From Mycolicibacter arupensis (GTDB taxonomy: Bacteria > Actinomycetota > Actinomycetes > Mycobacteriales > Mycobacteriaceae): a DNA stretch of 64,000 nt. This document shows positions 1 to 9,124 of the stretch, one piece after another. The notes beneath the pieces are model-generated. The model saw only the letters and a list, made by a program, of their open reading frames with translations. It was not told the origin of the DNA and did no database searches. Numbering within the stretch: the first letter of the stretch is position 1; every line of letters begins with the position of its first letter. Location of the stretch: NCBI RefSeq assembly GCF_002086515.1, contig NZ_MVHH01000015.1:1-64000 (forward strand). Direction: 5' to 3'. The translations under genes were made by a program, and so were the position numbers.

Positions 1-275
1 CTGCCCGAAGCTGCTTAACCACAAATCCCGTGTCCACTACATGGGGGCAAGGCCCGACTCACCTACTCGGTTCGCTGTCGACTCGGCAGGCCAGCACCGT
101 TGCGGATAACTGTTGGCGCATCAGCGAGGGACTGCGGCTTTCCGAACTGCGGCGCGCATTGGTCGAACCAGGCCCGTCGATTCCCGTTCGCATTGATACT
201 CAAGCCTTTCCGGAGGCACCCACGTGTTATCTGCCGGGCGTCGACGACGCCGGGAAGCGTTGCTGGCACCAGTTC

Positions 276-719
276 ATGTCGTCGTCGGCGACGCTGTTCC
301 CGGTCGTGAACGATCGGTTGGTCGAGGCGATCCAGCTCGCCCTGATCGACATTCTGCTGTTGGATCTGATCGCGAAATCGCCTGGCGGATCAGCGCCGAT
401 GAGCGTGTTGGGCAAAGCGTGTGCACTGCAACCCAGTCGACTGACCCAGCAGATCAGCCGCCTGGAGTCCGACGGGCTGGTGCGCCGCGGCCCCAGCCAA
501 GGTGATCGGCGGCGCGTCGTTGTCACTATCACGCCGCACGGTCGTGTGCGGTTGGGACCAGCACTTGCCTGCTACGCCAAAGAAATTCGCAGTCACTACT
601 TGGGCCCGATGTCGCGCCAGCAGGCTATCGCCCTGGGCGATGCGTGCCGTCGGATCAGCTCGCCTCTCAAAGCCAATGCCGGGCAATCGGCCCGGTCAGA
701 TCGCCCGAGTTCGCTCTGA
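276..719 (+). CDS. MarR-family winged-helix regulator, start uncertain
   Basis: A MarR-type DNA-binding protein. The winged-helix core reads LIAKSPGGSAPMSVLGKA, then SRLTQQISRLESDGLVRRG and a wing with DRRRVVVTITPHGR, the usual MarR order. The coordinates use the first ATG inside the family-like region, but homology-like sequence (VDDAGKRCWHQF) already starts about 30 bases upstream. A good AGGAGG-like site followed by GTG at 224 lies one frame off that sequence, so one extra base near 239 may have split start and body. The open frame also extends back to 30, but its first 70 residues do not look like MarR. It precedes the porin gene and may regulate it; that is inference. Confidence 0.6.
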   Translation: MSSSATLFPVVNDRLVEAIQLALIDILLLDLIAKSPGGSAPMSVLGKACALQPSRLTQQISRLESDGLVRRGPSQGDRRRVVVTITPHGRVRLGPALACYAKEIRSHYLGPMSRQQAIALGDACRRISSPLKANAGQSARSDRPSSL

Positions 720-720
720 G

Positions 721-1040
721 TAGTCACTAGGACCCATTGTGGCTCCCAGTGTTCTCACAGTTTGCTGAAGTCGGGCAGTGTGGTTCTGCTTGGGGGACAA
801 CCGGAATGGTTACCGGCTGGTAATTACCGCTTGAAACAGTTGAGGCCCCGGTAGTCGCCGATGAGTGACTTCCGATTGTGGCGTTGACCAGGGAATTTGA
901 TCTCGGTCGAAAGGTCCCGGCGTGCCGCCACGTCAAACGTCTTCGTGGATAACAACGTTCGATTAGAGACACTTAGCCCTCGCTTAGTTACGTTCAGCGC
1001 TGTTCAGTGCCTCACCAATCCATCTGCCGAGGAGTTCCCC
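721..1040. promoter_or_regulatory. Porin upstream region with palindromes
   Basis: A 320-base gap without a convincing gene. It holds a perfect 10-base palindrome GGTAATTACC at 819-828 and a related GGTTACC at 808-814, spaced like a tandem operator. With a MarR-type gene just upstream these are candidate binding sites. No clear -35/-10 pair could be chosen. Confidence 0.25.
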
Positions 1041-2120
1041 TTGCACGCCACCGTTCGCCCCTATGCCACCGCTGGCGTGGCTCTGGTCGGAGCCAGTCTC
1101 GTCGCCATCACCCCGGTGTCCGCGCCGTTGCCTGTTCTGCGGGATGTCCAATCCCACGCGGTGGCATTGACGGGGGCGTTCCAGGATGTCCTCAGTGCCG
1201 CCTCGGCGAATGTCACGACCATGCTCAACAACTGGTACCTGGCGCCCGGGGTGGGGATGCAACAGTTTTGGGCCAACCAGATGGACTACGCCGACCGGCT
1301 GCTCAACGACCCGTCGAGCTCCACCAACGACGTCAACGAGGAGATTCAGAAGCATCTGAATGCGGTGATCTCGGGCTGGGCGCTGCAGAACGAGACCGAC
1401 GCAACGCATTCCACGGTGCTCAACCACACGATGGACGGCACCCATGCGCTGATGTTCGGCCAGATCGGCGGCTACATCCCTGCCGATGTCGATGCCAGCC
1501 AGATCATGCCGATCATCGACTACCTGGGATCGCCGGCAAGCGCCGTGCTGATGGGCATGATCGGGCCGGGCATCAGCCCGTGGGTGGCGCTGCTCAACAG
1601 CATCACCGACCACGACAGCCTGGGCGACACCCTGATCAACATGGGCGGCGCGTTCTTCAACGGCGCCACCTTGAACCTGGACGCCCTGCTGCCGATGATC
1701 AACGGCTTCGGGGTGTTTCCGGCCGGAATGAACATGGATCACCTGGACATCGCCTTCGGTGGGCTGCTGTCGCCGGGCGCCGTTGCGGTCGGCCCGTATC
1801 AGGTGCTCGGCCCTGGCGGCGAGGTCGCCGCCTCGGTGCCCGCAGTGGGTGGATCGATCTTCCAAAGTGTCGGTATCGAATTCAGCGGGGTTCCGGTGCT
1901 GGGCACTCTCGATCTCAACAGCGCCGGCATCGGACCGATCGCGGCCTGGCAGGCCTGGGGTCAGACCGTCGGCGCGCTGCTCGGGTCGGGCTGGGACGGC
2001 AAGGGCCCGGTCGTAGTCACTCCGCCGTTGGCCGGTGCGGAGCTGCCCCTGCTTGATGACGGCGGCTCCGGCGCCGCAACTGATGCGTTCGGCTGGCTGG
2101 GCGACCTGCTCGGGCTCTGA
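1041..2120 (+). CDS. gjpA: GjpA-type outer-membrane porin family protein
   Basis: Protein of 359 residues. The TTG start at 1041 is chosen because GAGG lies at good spacing and because LHATVRPYATAGVALVGASL begins a signal-like hydrophobic N-terminus; the frame stays open further upstream but that part lacks a start context. The mature part is rich in Gly, Ala, Asn and Leu, contains NNWYLAPGVGMQQFWANQ, and ends FGWLGDLLGL with no cytoplasmic domain. This matches the mycobacterial family annotated as GjpA, named after the Gordonia jacobaea porin. Channel activity of mycobacterial members is little documented. It lies 48 bases before the PGRS gene in the same direction, so the two may be co-transcribed. 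Confidence 0.72.
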   Translation: MHATVRPYATAGVALVGASLVAITPVSAPLPVLRDVQSHAVALTGAFQDVLSAASANVTTMLNNWYLAPGVGMQQFWANQMDYADRLLNDPSSSTNDVNEEIQKHLNAVISGWALQNETDATHSTVLNHTMDGTHALMFGQIGGYIPADVDASQIMPIIDYLGSPASAVLMGMIGPGISPWVALLNSITDHDSLGDTLINMGGAFFNGATLNLDALLPMINGFGVFPAGMNMDHLDIAFGGLLSPGAVAVGPYQVLGPGGEVAASVPAVGGSIFQSVGIEFSGVPVLGTLDLNSAGIGPIAAWQAWGQTVGALLGSGWDGKGPVVVTPPLAGAELPLLDDGGSGAATDAFGWLGDLLGL

Positions 2121-2168
2121 TTCCCCTAAACCATTACTTCCCAACTCTTCAGAGAGGTCCCGCTCACG

Positions 2169-4616
2169 ATGAACCGTCACCACACCAGCCCGTGTCGCCA
2201 CCGCCGCACGATCGGCGCCGTTGGCGCCGCCGGTGCGTTCCTAGCCTTCGGAATGGTGCCGCTGAGCGTGGCGCCGCCGGCTCAGGCCGATGAATTCGAC
2301 TGGATCGCTGATCTTTTCGATCCCTCCGCGTGGCTGGTACCCGAGCCGGCCGACGCGGGCACCTTCGACTGGACCACCATGCTGGATCAGTGGTTCTACG
2401 AGCCGATGCACACCTCGATGGAGAACTGGATCAACAGTGACCTCGGGGCGATGGTCAACGGCTGGATCAACACCTCAGCCGGGCAGTTCCTGATCGGTGA
2501 CGGTGCCGATGGCACCGAAGCCAATCCCGATGGTGATAACGGCGGCTTGTGGTTCGGCGACGGTGGAAACGGTTGGGACAGCACCGAAGCCGGGGTGGCC
2601 GGCGGCAACGGCGGCAATGCGGCCGGCTGGTTCGGCGATGGCGGCACCGGTGGTGACGGCGGCGCGGGCGCCAATGGCGGTGACGGCGGCGCCGGCGGCA
2701 CCTGGATGGGCAACGGCGGACACGGCGGTGCCGGGGGTGCCACAGCCGATGCCCTGGGCAACGGCGGAAACGGAGGAAACGGCGGCAATGCTTCTGCGTG
2801 GTTCTTCGGCAACGGTGGAGACGGTGGTCTAGGCGCGGCCGGGGCAGCGGGTGCTGCGGGAACCTACACAGGCGGCGGTGACGGGAACGGCACCGGCGGA
2901 GGCAATGGCGGCAACGGCGGCAATGGCGGGCGCAGCAGCTTCATGTTCGGCAACGGCGGCAGCGGTGGCAACGCCGGCGACGCCGGTGATGGCGGCAACG
3001 GCGCCACCGGAACCCTCGATCATGTCGACGGCGGCAATGGCGGTAACGGCGGCTGGAGTGGTGGTAGCGCGGGCGCGGGAGGGGGACGCGGGTCGAGCAT
3101 CTACACCAGCCCCATGTACGGGCACGCGGGACAGGCCGGTATGGCCGGCGACGGCGGCGACGGGGGCGCCGGCGGCAACGCCTACCAAGACGCCACCGGC
3201 CACTACCTCGGCAACGGCGGCAACGGCAGCTACGGTGGCGACGCCGGTACCGGTGACGGCGCGAACGGTGGTAATGGCGGCAGCGGCGGTATCGGACGCA
3301 ACGGCGGCGACGGCGGCGACGCCGGCGGTAACTGGAACTACACCTCCGGGAACGCCGGTAACGGTGGCAACGGTGGAGACGCCACCGCCGGCCAGGCCGG
3401 CAACGGCGGTGAGGGCGGCTACACGTTGGGTGGCGCCAGCGGCAGTGGCGGTAACGGCGGTAATGGCGCCACCGACGACGCAGGCGTGAAGACCATCGGC
3501 GGCAATGGCGGTAATGGCGGCTTCATCGGAGGCAAGCTCGGCGGCGGGGTCGGCGGTAACGGCGGCACCGGCACCTACGCCGGGGGTAACGGCGGTAACG
3601 GCGGAGATGGCGGCGGCAATGGCGGCAACGGCGGCACCAGCACCGGCTGGAACGACGGGACCGGCACCATCTGGAGTCGAGGCGGAAATGGCGGTGCTGG
3701 CGGCTCCGGCTTCATCGGCTACGGCCCCGTAGCCGGCGGTGCTGGGGGCGCCGGCGGGGCTGGCGGTGACGGCGCCACCGGCGCCGGGGTGGTCAGCGTG
3801 GGCGGCAACGGTGGTAGCGGCGGTAGCGGCGGAGGTACCTCCGGTGGGAGCGCGGCCGGCAATGGTGGCAGCGGTGGTAGCGGCGGCAGCGGTACCGCCT
3901 CGGGCGGCAATGGTGGTACTGGTGGTGCCGGCGGAACCGCGTCTATCCCCTTTACCGGCGGCGAAGGCGGTATCGCCGGGAACGGTGGCGCCGGCGGTGC
4001 CGGTGGCGACAGCGGCGGCGCCACGATGCCCACTGACAACCCCTACGGTGTTGGCCCAAGCCACGCCGGCAACGGCGGTGACGGCGGTAGGGGCGGATCT
4101 GGGACCATCGGCGCCAGCGGCAGCGGCGGTGCCGGCGGCACCGGTGGTAATGCGCAGGGCACCGTGAACGCCGGCAATGGTGGCAACGGCGGCGCCGGTG
4201 GTGCGGGTTCGGTCGGCGCGCCCGCAGCCAATCCCGCACACGGGCCCGGCGGTGACGGCCGCGACGGTGGCACCGCCGGCAACGGCGGCCTTGGCGGCGC
4301 CGGCGGTACCGCGGCCTCCGGCAACGGCGGCAGCGGCGGCACGGGCGGCGCGGGCGGCACCGGCGGCGCCGGTAGCAGGGGCGGCAACGGCGGCACCGAC
4401 TCCAGCGGCAACACCCTGCCCGGCGGCAACGGCGGTGACGGTGGAACCGGCGGCAATGGCGCGGCCGGCGGCGCGGGCGGCACCAGCACCAACGGGTCCA
4501 ACGGCGCTCATGGCGCGGCCGGGGCGGCCGGCTCGGGCGGCTCCGGTGGCGCGGCCGGTACCGGCACCCCGCCGGGACAGCCCGGCACCACCGGTAGCAG
4601 CGGCCAACCTGGCTGA
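2169..4616 (+). CDS. Secreted PGRS-type glycine-rich protein lacking a PE domain
   Basis: Protein of 815 residues. A signal peptide of about 41 residues (twin Arg in HRRTIG, hydrophobic core, cleavage after PPAQA) is followed by an acidic, Trp-rich segment ([28 protein letters not shown]). Next comes [12 protein letters not shown], resembling the GRPLI linker that precedes the repeat in PE_PGRS proteins. From about residue 120 to the end it is GGNGG/GGAGG-type repeats, ending TTGSSGQPG. There is no PE domain, so export would use the signal peptide rather than a type VII system. A GAGAGG site precedes the ATG. The very high GC and repetition produce long antisense open frames that are not genes. 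Function unknown; a cell-surface role is inferred. Confidence 0.85.
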   Translation: MNRHHTSPCRHRRTIGAVGAAGAFLAFGMVPLSVAPPAQADEFDWIADLFDPSAWLVPEPADAGTFDWTTMLDQWFYEPMHTSMENWINSDLGAMVNGWINTSAGQFLIGDGADGTEANPDGDNGGLWFGDGGNGWDSTEAGVAGGNGGNAAGWFGDGGTGGDGGAGANGGDGGAGGTWMGNGGHGGAGGATADALGNGGNGGNGGNASAWFFGNGGDGGLGAAGAAGAAGTYTGGGDGNGTGGGNGGNGGNGGRSSFMFGNGGSGGNAGDAGDGGNGATGTLDHVDGGNGGNGGWSGGSAGAGGGRGSSIYTSPMYGHAGQAGMAGDGGDGGAGGNAYQDATGHYLGNGGNGSYGGDAGTGDGANGGNGGSGGIGRNGGDGGDAGGNWNYTSGNAGNGGNGGDATAGQAGNGGEGGYTLGGASGSGGNGGNGATDDAGVKTIGGNGGNGGFIGGKLGGGVGGNGGTGTYAGGNGGNGGDGGGNGGNGGTSTGWNDGTGTIWSRGGNGGAGGSGFIGYGPVAGGAGGAGGAGGDGATGAGVVSVGGNGGSGGSGGGTSGGSAAGNGGSGGSGGSGTASGGNGGTGGAGGTASIPFTGGEGGIAGNGGAGGAGGDSGGATMPTDNPYGVGPSHAGNGGDGGRGGSGTIGASGSGGAGGTGGNAQGTVNAGNGGNGGAGGAGSVGAPAANPAHGPGGDGRDGGTAGNGGLGGAGGTAASGNGGSGGTGGAGGTGGAGSRGGNGGTDSSGNTLPGGNGGDGGTGGNGAAGGAGGTSTNGSNGAHGAAGAAGSGGSGGAAGTGTPPGQPGTTGSSGQPG

Positions 4617-4624
4617 CCCGGTGA

Positions 4625-4682
4625 CGAGCTGACGCAGACTCGCACTAAAGGCGCCGTGCGCGTGCGAGTTTGCGTCTGCTCG
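4625..4682 (+). terminator. Inverted repeat downstream of PGRS gene
   Basis: Arms of 21 bases (4625-4645 and 4662-4682) pair with two mismatches around a 16-base loop. It sits between the PGRS stop and tRNA-Ser, as expected for a terminator. It lacks a T tract, which is common in mycobacteria. Confidence 0.5.
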
Positions 4683-4716
4683 GGAGCACTGACCCGGCCA
4701 AGGTACGATTTCCCGC

Positions 4717-4806
4717 GGTGGCGTGGCAGAGCGGCCTAATGCACTCGCCTTGAAAGCGAGAGACGGCTAACACCGTCCGGGGGTTCAAATCCCTCCGCCA
4801 CCGCCA
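4717..4806 (+). tRNA. tRNA-Ser (anticodon TGA)
   Basis: Acceptor GGTGGCG pairs with CGCCACC, with G discriminator and encoded CCA. Anticodon stem CTCGC/GCGAG encloses CTTGAAA, giving anticodon TGA. A long variable arm (GACGG...CCGTC) marks the serine class. The T arm has GGTTCAAAT. The IS element lies 14 bases downstream. Confidence 0.95.
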
Positions 4807-4811
4807 TTTTT

Positions 4812-4820
4812 CGCATCCCA
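4812..4820. repeat. Left target-site duplication
   Basis: CGCATCCCA, repeated exactly at 6244-6252 on the other side of the IS256-like element. The length fits the 8-9 bp duplications made by this family. Confidence 0.8.
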
Positions 4821-4826
4821 GTTCAC

Positions 4827-4848
4827 GTCCCTGGGGGTGGTGTAAGTA
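4827..4848 (+). repeat. Left terminal inverted repeat of IS element
   Basis: Begins GTCCC and ends GTGGTGTAAGT; pairs with 6217-6238 with few mismatches. Confidence 0.7.
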
Positions 4849-4937
4849 GTGGCGGCGTGTCGGTCCTGATGTAGAGGGCCATCGCGGGAGTCTCTGTGGT
4901 GAAACGACCAAGGATCACTACCGAGAGGAACACCGCG

Positions 4938-6179
4938 ATGGCCCTGGATCAGTCTGCCTTGCTCGAGGTGCTCGATGCATTGCGCACCGCCGATGCCGGC
5001 GAGCGAATCACCCAAGCCGCCGAAACCATCTACCAAGCACTGATAGAGGCGGAGTTGACCGCGTTGATCGGTGCCACACCGCATGAGCGCACCGAGACCA
5101 GAACCAATCAGCGCAACGGCTCACGGCCGCGCACCTTGACCACGGTCGCCGGCGATCTGGAGCTGCGCATCCCCAAGCTGCGCTCGGGCTCATTTTTCCC
5201 GGCGCTGCTGGAGCGCCGCCGCCGAGTCGATCAGTGCCTGTTCGCGGTGGTGATGGAGGCCTACCTGCACGGCACGTCGACCCGCAAGGTCGATGACCTG
5301 GTCAAAGCCCTCGGCGCTGACAGTGGCATCTCCAAAAGCGAGGTCTCGCGGATCTGCGCGGACCTGGACACCGAAGTGGCCGCCTTCCGCGACCGCCCAC
5401 TGGGTGAGCAAGCGTTTCCGTATGTGTTCCTTGATGCCACCTACTGCAAGGCACGGGTCAATCACCGGGTGGTCTCCCAGGCGGTGGTCATCGCCACCGG
5501 GGTGGCCGCCGACGGGCGCCGCGAAGTCCTCGGGTTCGACGTCGGCGACTCCGAAGACGGCGCGTTTTGGACGGCGTTTCTGCGGTCGCTGAAATCCCGC
5601 GGCCTGACTGGAGTACAGCTGGTGATCTCCGATGCCCACGCCGGGTTGCGGGCCGCCATCGAAGCCGTACTCATCGGGGCGGCTTGGCAACGGTGTCGGG
5701 TGCATTTCGTGCGCAACGTATTAGCCCAGGTGCCCAAGGGATCAGCCGAGATGGTGGCCGCGGCGATCCGGACCATCTTCGCCCAGCCCGATGCCGAGCA
5801 CGTGCGCGAGCAACTCGACACCATCGCCACGATGCTGAGTCGCCAGCTGCCCAAGGTCGAGACCATGCTGCGTGATGCCGCTGAGGACATCACCGCGTTC
5901 GCCGACTTTCCGGTGGCGCACTGGAAAAAAATCTGGTCGACCAATCCGTTAGAGCGCCTCAACCGCGAGATCAAGCGCCGCACCGACGTCGTCGGCGTCT
6001 TCCCGAATCCGGCCGCACTGCTGCGGCTGGCCGGCTCGGTGCTCGTCGAAGCCCACGACGAATGGCAGGTCGCCGAAAAACGCTACCTATCCGAAGCCAC
6101 CCTGGCCCTGCTCAACACCAGCAACCTCAGCGACAAACCCACCGAAAGCGTTGCCCCCACACCAGCACTCACGGCATAG
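4938..6179 (+). CDS. IS256-family (Mutator-type) transposase
   Basis: Protein of 413 residues, full length for the family. ATG at 4938 is chosen because GAGAGGA lies upstream; a GTG at 4896 would add 14 residues. The DDE catalytic set is visible: D166 in FLDATYCKAR, D232 in VISDAHAG and E339 in STNPLERLNREIKRR, the family signature around the glutamate. The N-terminal region has TNQRNGSRPRTLTT, also typical. No frameshift or internal stop, so it should be active. Its codon use and GC resemble the host's, suggesting an actinobacterial element. Confidence 0.93.
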   Translation: MALDQSALLEVLDALRTADAGERITQAAETIYQALIEAELTALIGATPHERTETRTNQRNGSRPRTLTTVAGDLELRIPKLRSGSFFPALLERRRRVDQCLFAVVMEAYLHGTSTRKVDDLVKALGADSGISKSEVSRICADLDTEVAAFRDRPLGEQAFPYVFLDATYCKARVNHRVVSQAVVIATGVAADGRREVLGFDVGDSEDGAFWTAFLRSLKSRGLTGVQLVISDAHAGLRAAIEAVLIGAAWQRCRVHFVRNVLAQVPKGSAEMVAAAIRTIFAQPDAEHVREQLDTIATMLSRQLPKVETMLRDAAEDITAFADFPVAHWKKIWSTNPLERLNREIKRRTDVVGVFPNPAALLRLAGSVLVEAHDEWQVAEKRYLSEATLALLNTSNLSDKPTESVAPTPALTA

Positions 6180-6216
6180 TGGAAACCTGCAGAGCCTCAC
6201 GCGAAAACGCCGGCTC

Positions 6217-6238
6217 GACTTACACCACTCCACGGGAC
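6217..6238 (-). repeat. Right terminal inverted repeat of IS element
   Basis: Minus-strand reading begins GTCCC and ends GTGGTGTAAGT, mirroring the left end. Confidence 0.7.
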
Positions 6239-6243
6239 ACGAC

Positions 6244-6252
6244 CGCATCCCA
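6244..6252. repeat. Right target-site duplication
   Basis: CGCATCCCA, identical to 4812-4820. Confidence 0.8.
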
Positions 6253-6575
6253 TGTACACCGGGTTAGGCGGAGTCCGTCCGCGGGCACCTCACCGGTGAC
6301 CGCAGTCGCGTGTGGCCGGATACCGTGCAACCCCGCCCTATTCAGCCAAGGCGGCCCCCGGACGCCGTCGGCCCTCCGGTCGCACGCATATTCAGCGCGT
6401 AGGGATTCTGCGGCAATTTCGGACGCCGCCGCGACAGTTCCGATACACCTGGACATTGCCAACCGATCTATTTGCATGCAAAATCTGGACGAGTTGTCGG
6501 CCCTTGAATTTCTTGAGGCTCTGGCCCGGCGAGCGCACGCCGCGGGCCACTTGGCCTTGGTCGATATTTGTACCG

Positions 6576-6743
6576 ACTGGCAAGGGCGGCGTCAGCGCCG
6601 CCGTCGGACTGGCCGGTGGTGCTGGAGGCAACGGCGGCAACAGTGGTGCCGGTGGTGCGGCTGGTGGTCCCGGTGCGATCCCCGGTACCAGCGGCGCTAC
6701 CGGCGCCAACGGCAACCCCGGCAACCCCGGCACGCCTGGCTAA
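6576..6743 (+). pseudogene. 3' remnant of a second PGRS-type gene
   Basis: In frame with the stop at 6743 the reading is GGAGGNGGNSGAGGAAGG, then GTSGATGANGNPGNPGTPG. This resembles the C-terminus of the PGRS gene at 2169-4616. Upstream, the frame loses glycine repeats and shows no PE domain, signal peptide or good start, so only the tail survives. The stretch 6253-6575 shows no recognisable gene. The remnant implies a second PGRS copy here before deletion or rearrangement. Confidence 0.55.
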
Positions 6744-6996
6744 CGCCGACAGATCGCGTATCGCGGCCGTCGGGTCCCTCACCGGACTCGGCGGCCGCGG
6801 TCGCGTTTCAGGCCGATTCCGTTCACTCTGCGCTCACGGCGCAAGTCACTCGCACTTTCTCGCCGTAGCCGCAGAGTCAGCAACAACGTGAAGTGCCGGC
6901 GCAACGGCTCAGCCCGGTTGACGTAATGCCATTTGTCGCTCAGAGGTGGGCACCAGCCCACATGGCCCGGAGCGGTGACGCCTGTGGCGCTTGAGG
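6744..6996. other. Intergenic, hairpin-prone, no gene seen
   Basis: Holds a GC-rich imperfect hairpin around 6749-6812 that could terminate lipE-side or PGRS-side transcription, and the first copy of a dispersed repeat at 6913-6952. No supported coding frame. Confidence 0.3.
6913..6952. repeat. Dispersed repeat, copy A
   Basis: CCCGGTTG, about 16 variable bases, then TGTCGCTCAGAGGTGGGCA. A second copy with the same order and spacing lies at 38864-38907. Confidence 0.4.
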
Positions 6997-8232
6997 TTAC
7001 GCTCGCGGCATCTCCGCGACGATGGTGTTCATCAAAGCGGTGTAGCGCTTGGCCTCCGGGTCCTGGCCGGGCTTGCCGCTGGAAATCAGGCCGGCCGACA
7101 GCCCCCGCTCGGGGTCGGTCCAGACGGCGCAATTCACCAGGCCCAGATGACCGAACGCAGCCGGAGCGCCCCGGCCGAACGGCCCGAACCGCTTGGACCC
7201 CAACATGAAACCGGTGCCCCAGCGCAGTGGCGCCAGCCCGGTGGCCACGTCGGGCCGCAATCGGCGGCACTGCGCCGTCGCCGCGCGCAGGGTCTCCGGT
7301 GACAGCACCCGCACCCCGTCGAGTTCGCCTCCGCGGCGCCAGATCTCGGCGAACCGCGACAGCTCGAACGCGGTGGAGATGGTGTTCGATGACGGCACCA
7401 CCGTGGTCAGGAAGAACGGGCTGTTGGTCACCGGGATGATCTCGTACACCGACCCGCCGATCGCTTTGCGGAACACCGCGACCGCCGCACCGGTCGGCTG
7501 CTTGCCGGTGGCGTGGCTGGGTGCCACCAACGGAATATCTTGCGGGGCAACGCCGTAATTGGTCCATCGGAACCCCAGCGGGTCCAGGATTTCGGTCGCC
7601 AACACGTCGCGGATGTCTTTGCCGGTGGCCGCCCGCACGATCTCCCGGGTCAGCGGCCCCCAGGTCAGGGCGTGGTACATGTGCATCAGCCCCGGTGGGT
7701 ACACCAGCCGCAGGTTGGCCAGCTGCGCCTGGGCGTACTCCGGGTCGTCGGCGCGGTTGAGGTCGGGCTTGGGACCGGTGGCGAACGGCACCCCGGCGCT
7801 GTGTGTCATCACGTGCCGAATGGTGGTGCGGTGCTTGCCGTGTCGGCCGTAGTCGGGCAGATAGTCACTGACCCGATCATCCAGGGCGAAGGCGCCGCGC
7901 TCGGCCAGCATGTGCATGACGGTGCTGGTGATGGCCTTGGCGGTCGAGTACACGCAGAACGGGGTGTCCACCGTCACCGGGACCAGCTCCGCATCAGCGG
8001 GATCCGAAGGACCGTTGCCCCAGCCGTGCCCGATGGCCCGGTTGAGCACCACCCGACCGTTGTGGCGCAGACACAACTGGATGGCCGGGTGCAGGCCGGC
8101 GGAATACCAGTGCCGGGCGGCCTGCCAGATCCGGTCCACGGCCGCCGGGTCGATACCGGCGTGGTCCTCCTCGCCGACCACGGTGACGGCGTCGAGGTCG
8201 GCGGGGACACGGATGGTGCCGTCAGTTGTCAT
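6997..8232 (-). CDS. lipE: Serine hydrolase of the beta-lactamase/esterase class, LipE-like
   Basis: Class C beta-lactamase-fold esterase of about 411 residues, the length of M. tuberculosis LipE (Rv3775). From the GTG alternative start at 8241, the nucleophile motif SxxK is S99-T-A-K102 in CVYSTAKAITS. Y189 in MYHALTWGPL is the YxxxT-like second catalytic element, and FGHLGLVN near 375 replaces the KTG box. ATG at 8232 is preferred. Likely cleaves short-chain esters or lipids. It is last in a run echA21, SMR pump, thioesterase, lipE, starting about 10 bases after the thioesterase stop, so an operon is likely. Confidence 0.85.
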   Translation of the reverse strand: MTTDGTIRVPADLDAVTVVGEEDHAGIDPAAVDRIWQAARHWYSAGLHPAIQLCLRHNGRVVLNRAIGHGWGNGPSDPADAELVPVTVDTPFCVYSTAKAITSTVMHMLAERGAFALDDRVSDYLPDYGRHGKHRTTIRHVMTHSAGVPFATGPKPDLNRADDPEYAQAQLANLRLVYPPGLMHMYHALTWGPLTREIVRAATGKDIRDVLATEILDPLGFRWTNYGVAPQDIPLVAPSHATGKQPTGAAVAVFRKAIGGSVYEIIPVTNSPFFLTTVVPSSNTISTAFELSRFAEIWRRGGELDGVRVLSPETLRAATAQCRRLRPDVATGLAPLRWGTGFMLGSKRFGPFGRGAPAAFGHLGLVNCAVWTDPERGLSAGLISSGKPGQDPEAKRYTALMNTIVAEMPRA

Positions 8233-8242
8233 GCCCGCCACG

Positions 8243-9124
8243 TTACGTGGGCCGCCGGGCCCCGCCCCGACCGAAATAGAGTTCCTGGGTCGCCACGCAG
8301 ACCAGCTGCCCGGCCCGGTTGTACAGCGTCGCGCTCGTCAGTCCGCGCCCGGCGACCCCGCTGGGCGTGAACTGATCCGAGAGCACCCAATCCGAGAGGT
8401 CGACGGGCCGCTGAAACCACAGCGCGTGGTCGATCAGCGCGTTGAACGTGCTGGCCTGGTTGGCTCGCCGCATGGCCAGCGCCGCCTCGACCATCTTGGT
8501 GCCGGTCAGGTAGGTCAGCAGGGCACTGTGCATCGCGGGATCAGCGGGAACCGCGCCGGACGGCTTCCACCACATCCGCAGCCGCGGCGACGGTTCGGCA
8601 CCCTCCATGGCGATCCGCGGGGGCGCGTCCACGTAGCGCACGTCGAACGGGTGCGGCTGCACCCAGTAACCGCCCAGTTCGCCCGCGTAGGCGGCGTGCT
8701 GCTCCTGCGACGTCGGCAGCGACTCCGGTTCGGGAACTTCCGGTATCGGCTGCTGGTATTCGGGTGCGTCGACGGCGGTGGTGAACGACGACAGCACTTC
8801 GAGCAGGATCTGGCCGTCCTGGCGGGCGGTGACCTGGCGCGTCGACAGCGTGCCGCCGTCGCGGGCCACCTCCACGTGCAGGTCCACCGGGCGGCGGGCG
8901 TCCCCGGCCCGCAGGTAATAGACGTGCACACTGTGCGGCACCCGGCCCGGCGCGGTGCGGCTGGCGGCGATCAGCGCCTGGCCGGCGATATGTCCGCCGA
9001 CGATATGGTGGGCCGGATTGTCCAGCTGGGTGGCCACGAAGTGCTCGTCGTCGGTGCGCTCGACGTCGAGGGTGGCGATGATCTTGGCCAGGGCCGGTTG
9101 GCGGTGGGCCATGTCGTCGCTCAT
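8243..9124 (-). CDS. tesB: Acyl-CoA thioesterase II family (TesB-like)
   Basis: Double hot-dog thioesterase of 293 residues. The first half has VGGHIAGQALIAASRT followed by PHSVHVYYLRAGD, the TesB signature. The second half has FNALIDHALWFQRPVDLSDW and ends LVCVATQELYFG. Expected to hydrolyse fatty acyl-CoA. The ATG at 9124 overlaps the stop of the SMR gene as ATGA, implying translational coupling. The upstream part of the longer open frame is the antisense shadow of the SMR gene. Next to an enoyl-CoA hydratase and a lipase, it fits lipid or acyl-CoA turnover. Confidence 0.85.
   Translation of the reverse strand: MSDDMAHRQPALAKIIATLDVERTDDEHFVATQLDNPAHHIVGGHIAGQALIAASRTAPGRVPHSVHVYYLRAGDARRPVDLHVEVARDGGTLSTRQVTARQDGQILLEVLSSFTTAVDAPEYQQPIPEVPEPESLPTSQEQHAAYAGELGGYWVQPHPFDVRYVDAPPRIAMEGAEPSPRLRMWWKPSGAVPADPAMHSALLTYLTGTKMVEAALAMRRANQASTFNALIDHALWFQRPVDLSDWVLSDQFTPSGVAGRGLTSATLYNRAGQLVCVATQELYFGRGGARRPT

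Larger units (their letters stand above)
4821..6243 (+). mobile_element. IS256-family insertion sequence, complete
   Basis: About 1.42 kb between exact 9-bp direct repeats. The ends are imperfect inverted repeats: the left end has GTCCC at 4827 then GTGGTGTAAGT, and the right end reads the same on the minus strand. It encodes one intact transposase and nothing else. Exact duplications and an intact frame suggest a recent, possibly still mobile insertion. Confidence 0.88.

Noticed and set aside
727..972. 81-codon minus-strand frame upstream of the porin
   Set aside because: No family-like sequence or ribosome site; probably chance.
2600..4600. Repeated glycine-rich DNA as a CRISPR-like array
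   Set aside because: Units are short codon repeats without fixed spacers, and lie in an intact reading frame.
2829..4607. 592-codon open frame antisense to the PGRS gene, and others in the same region
   Set aside because: Ala/Val/Thr-only composition mirrors the GGC-rich repeat; no start context, no domain. Product of high GC.
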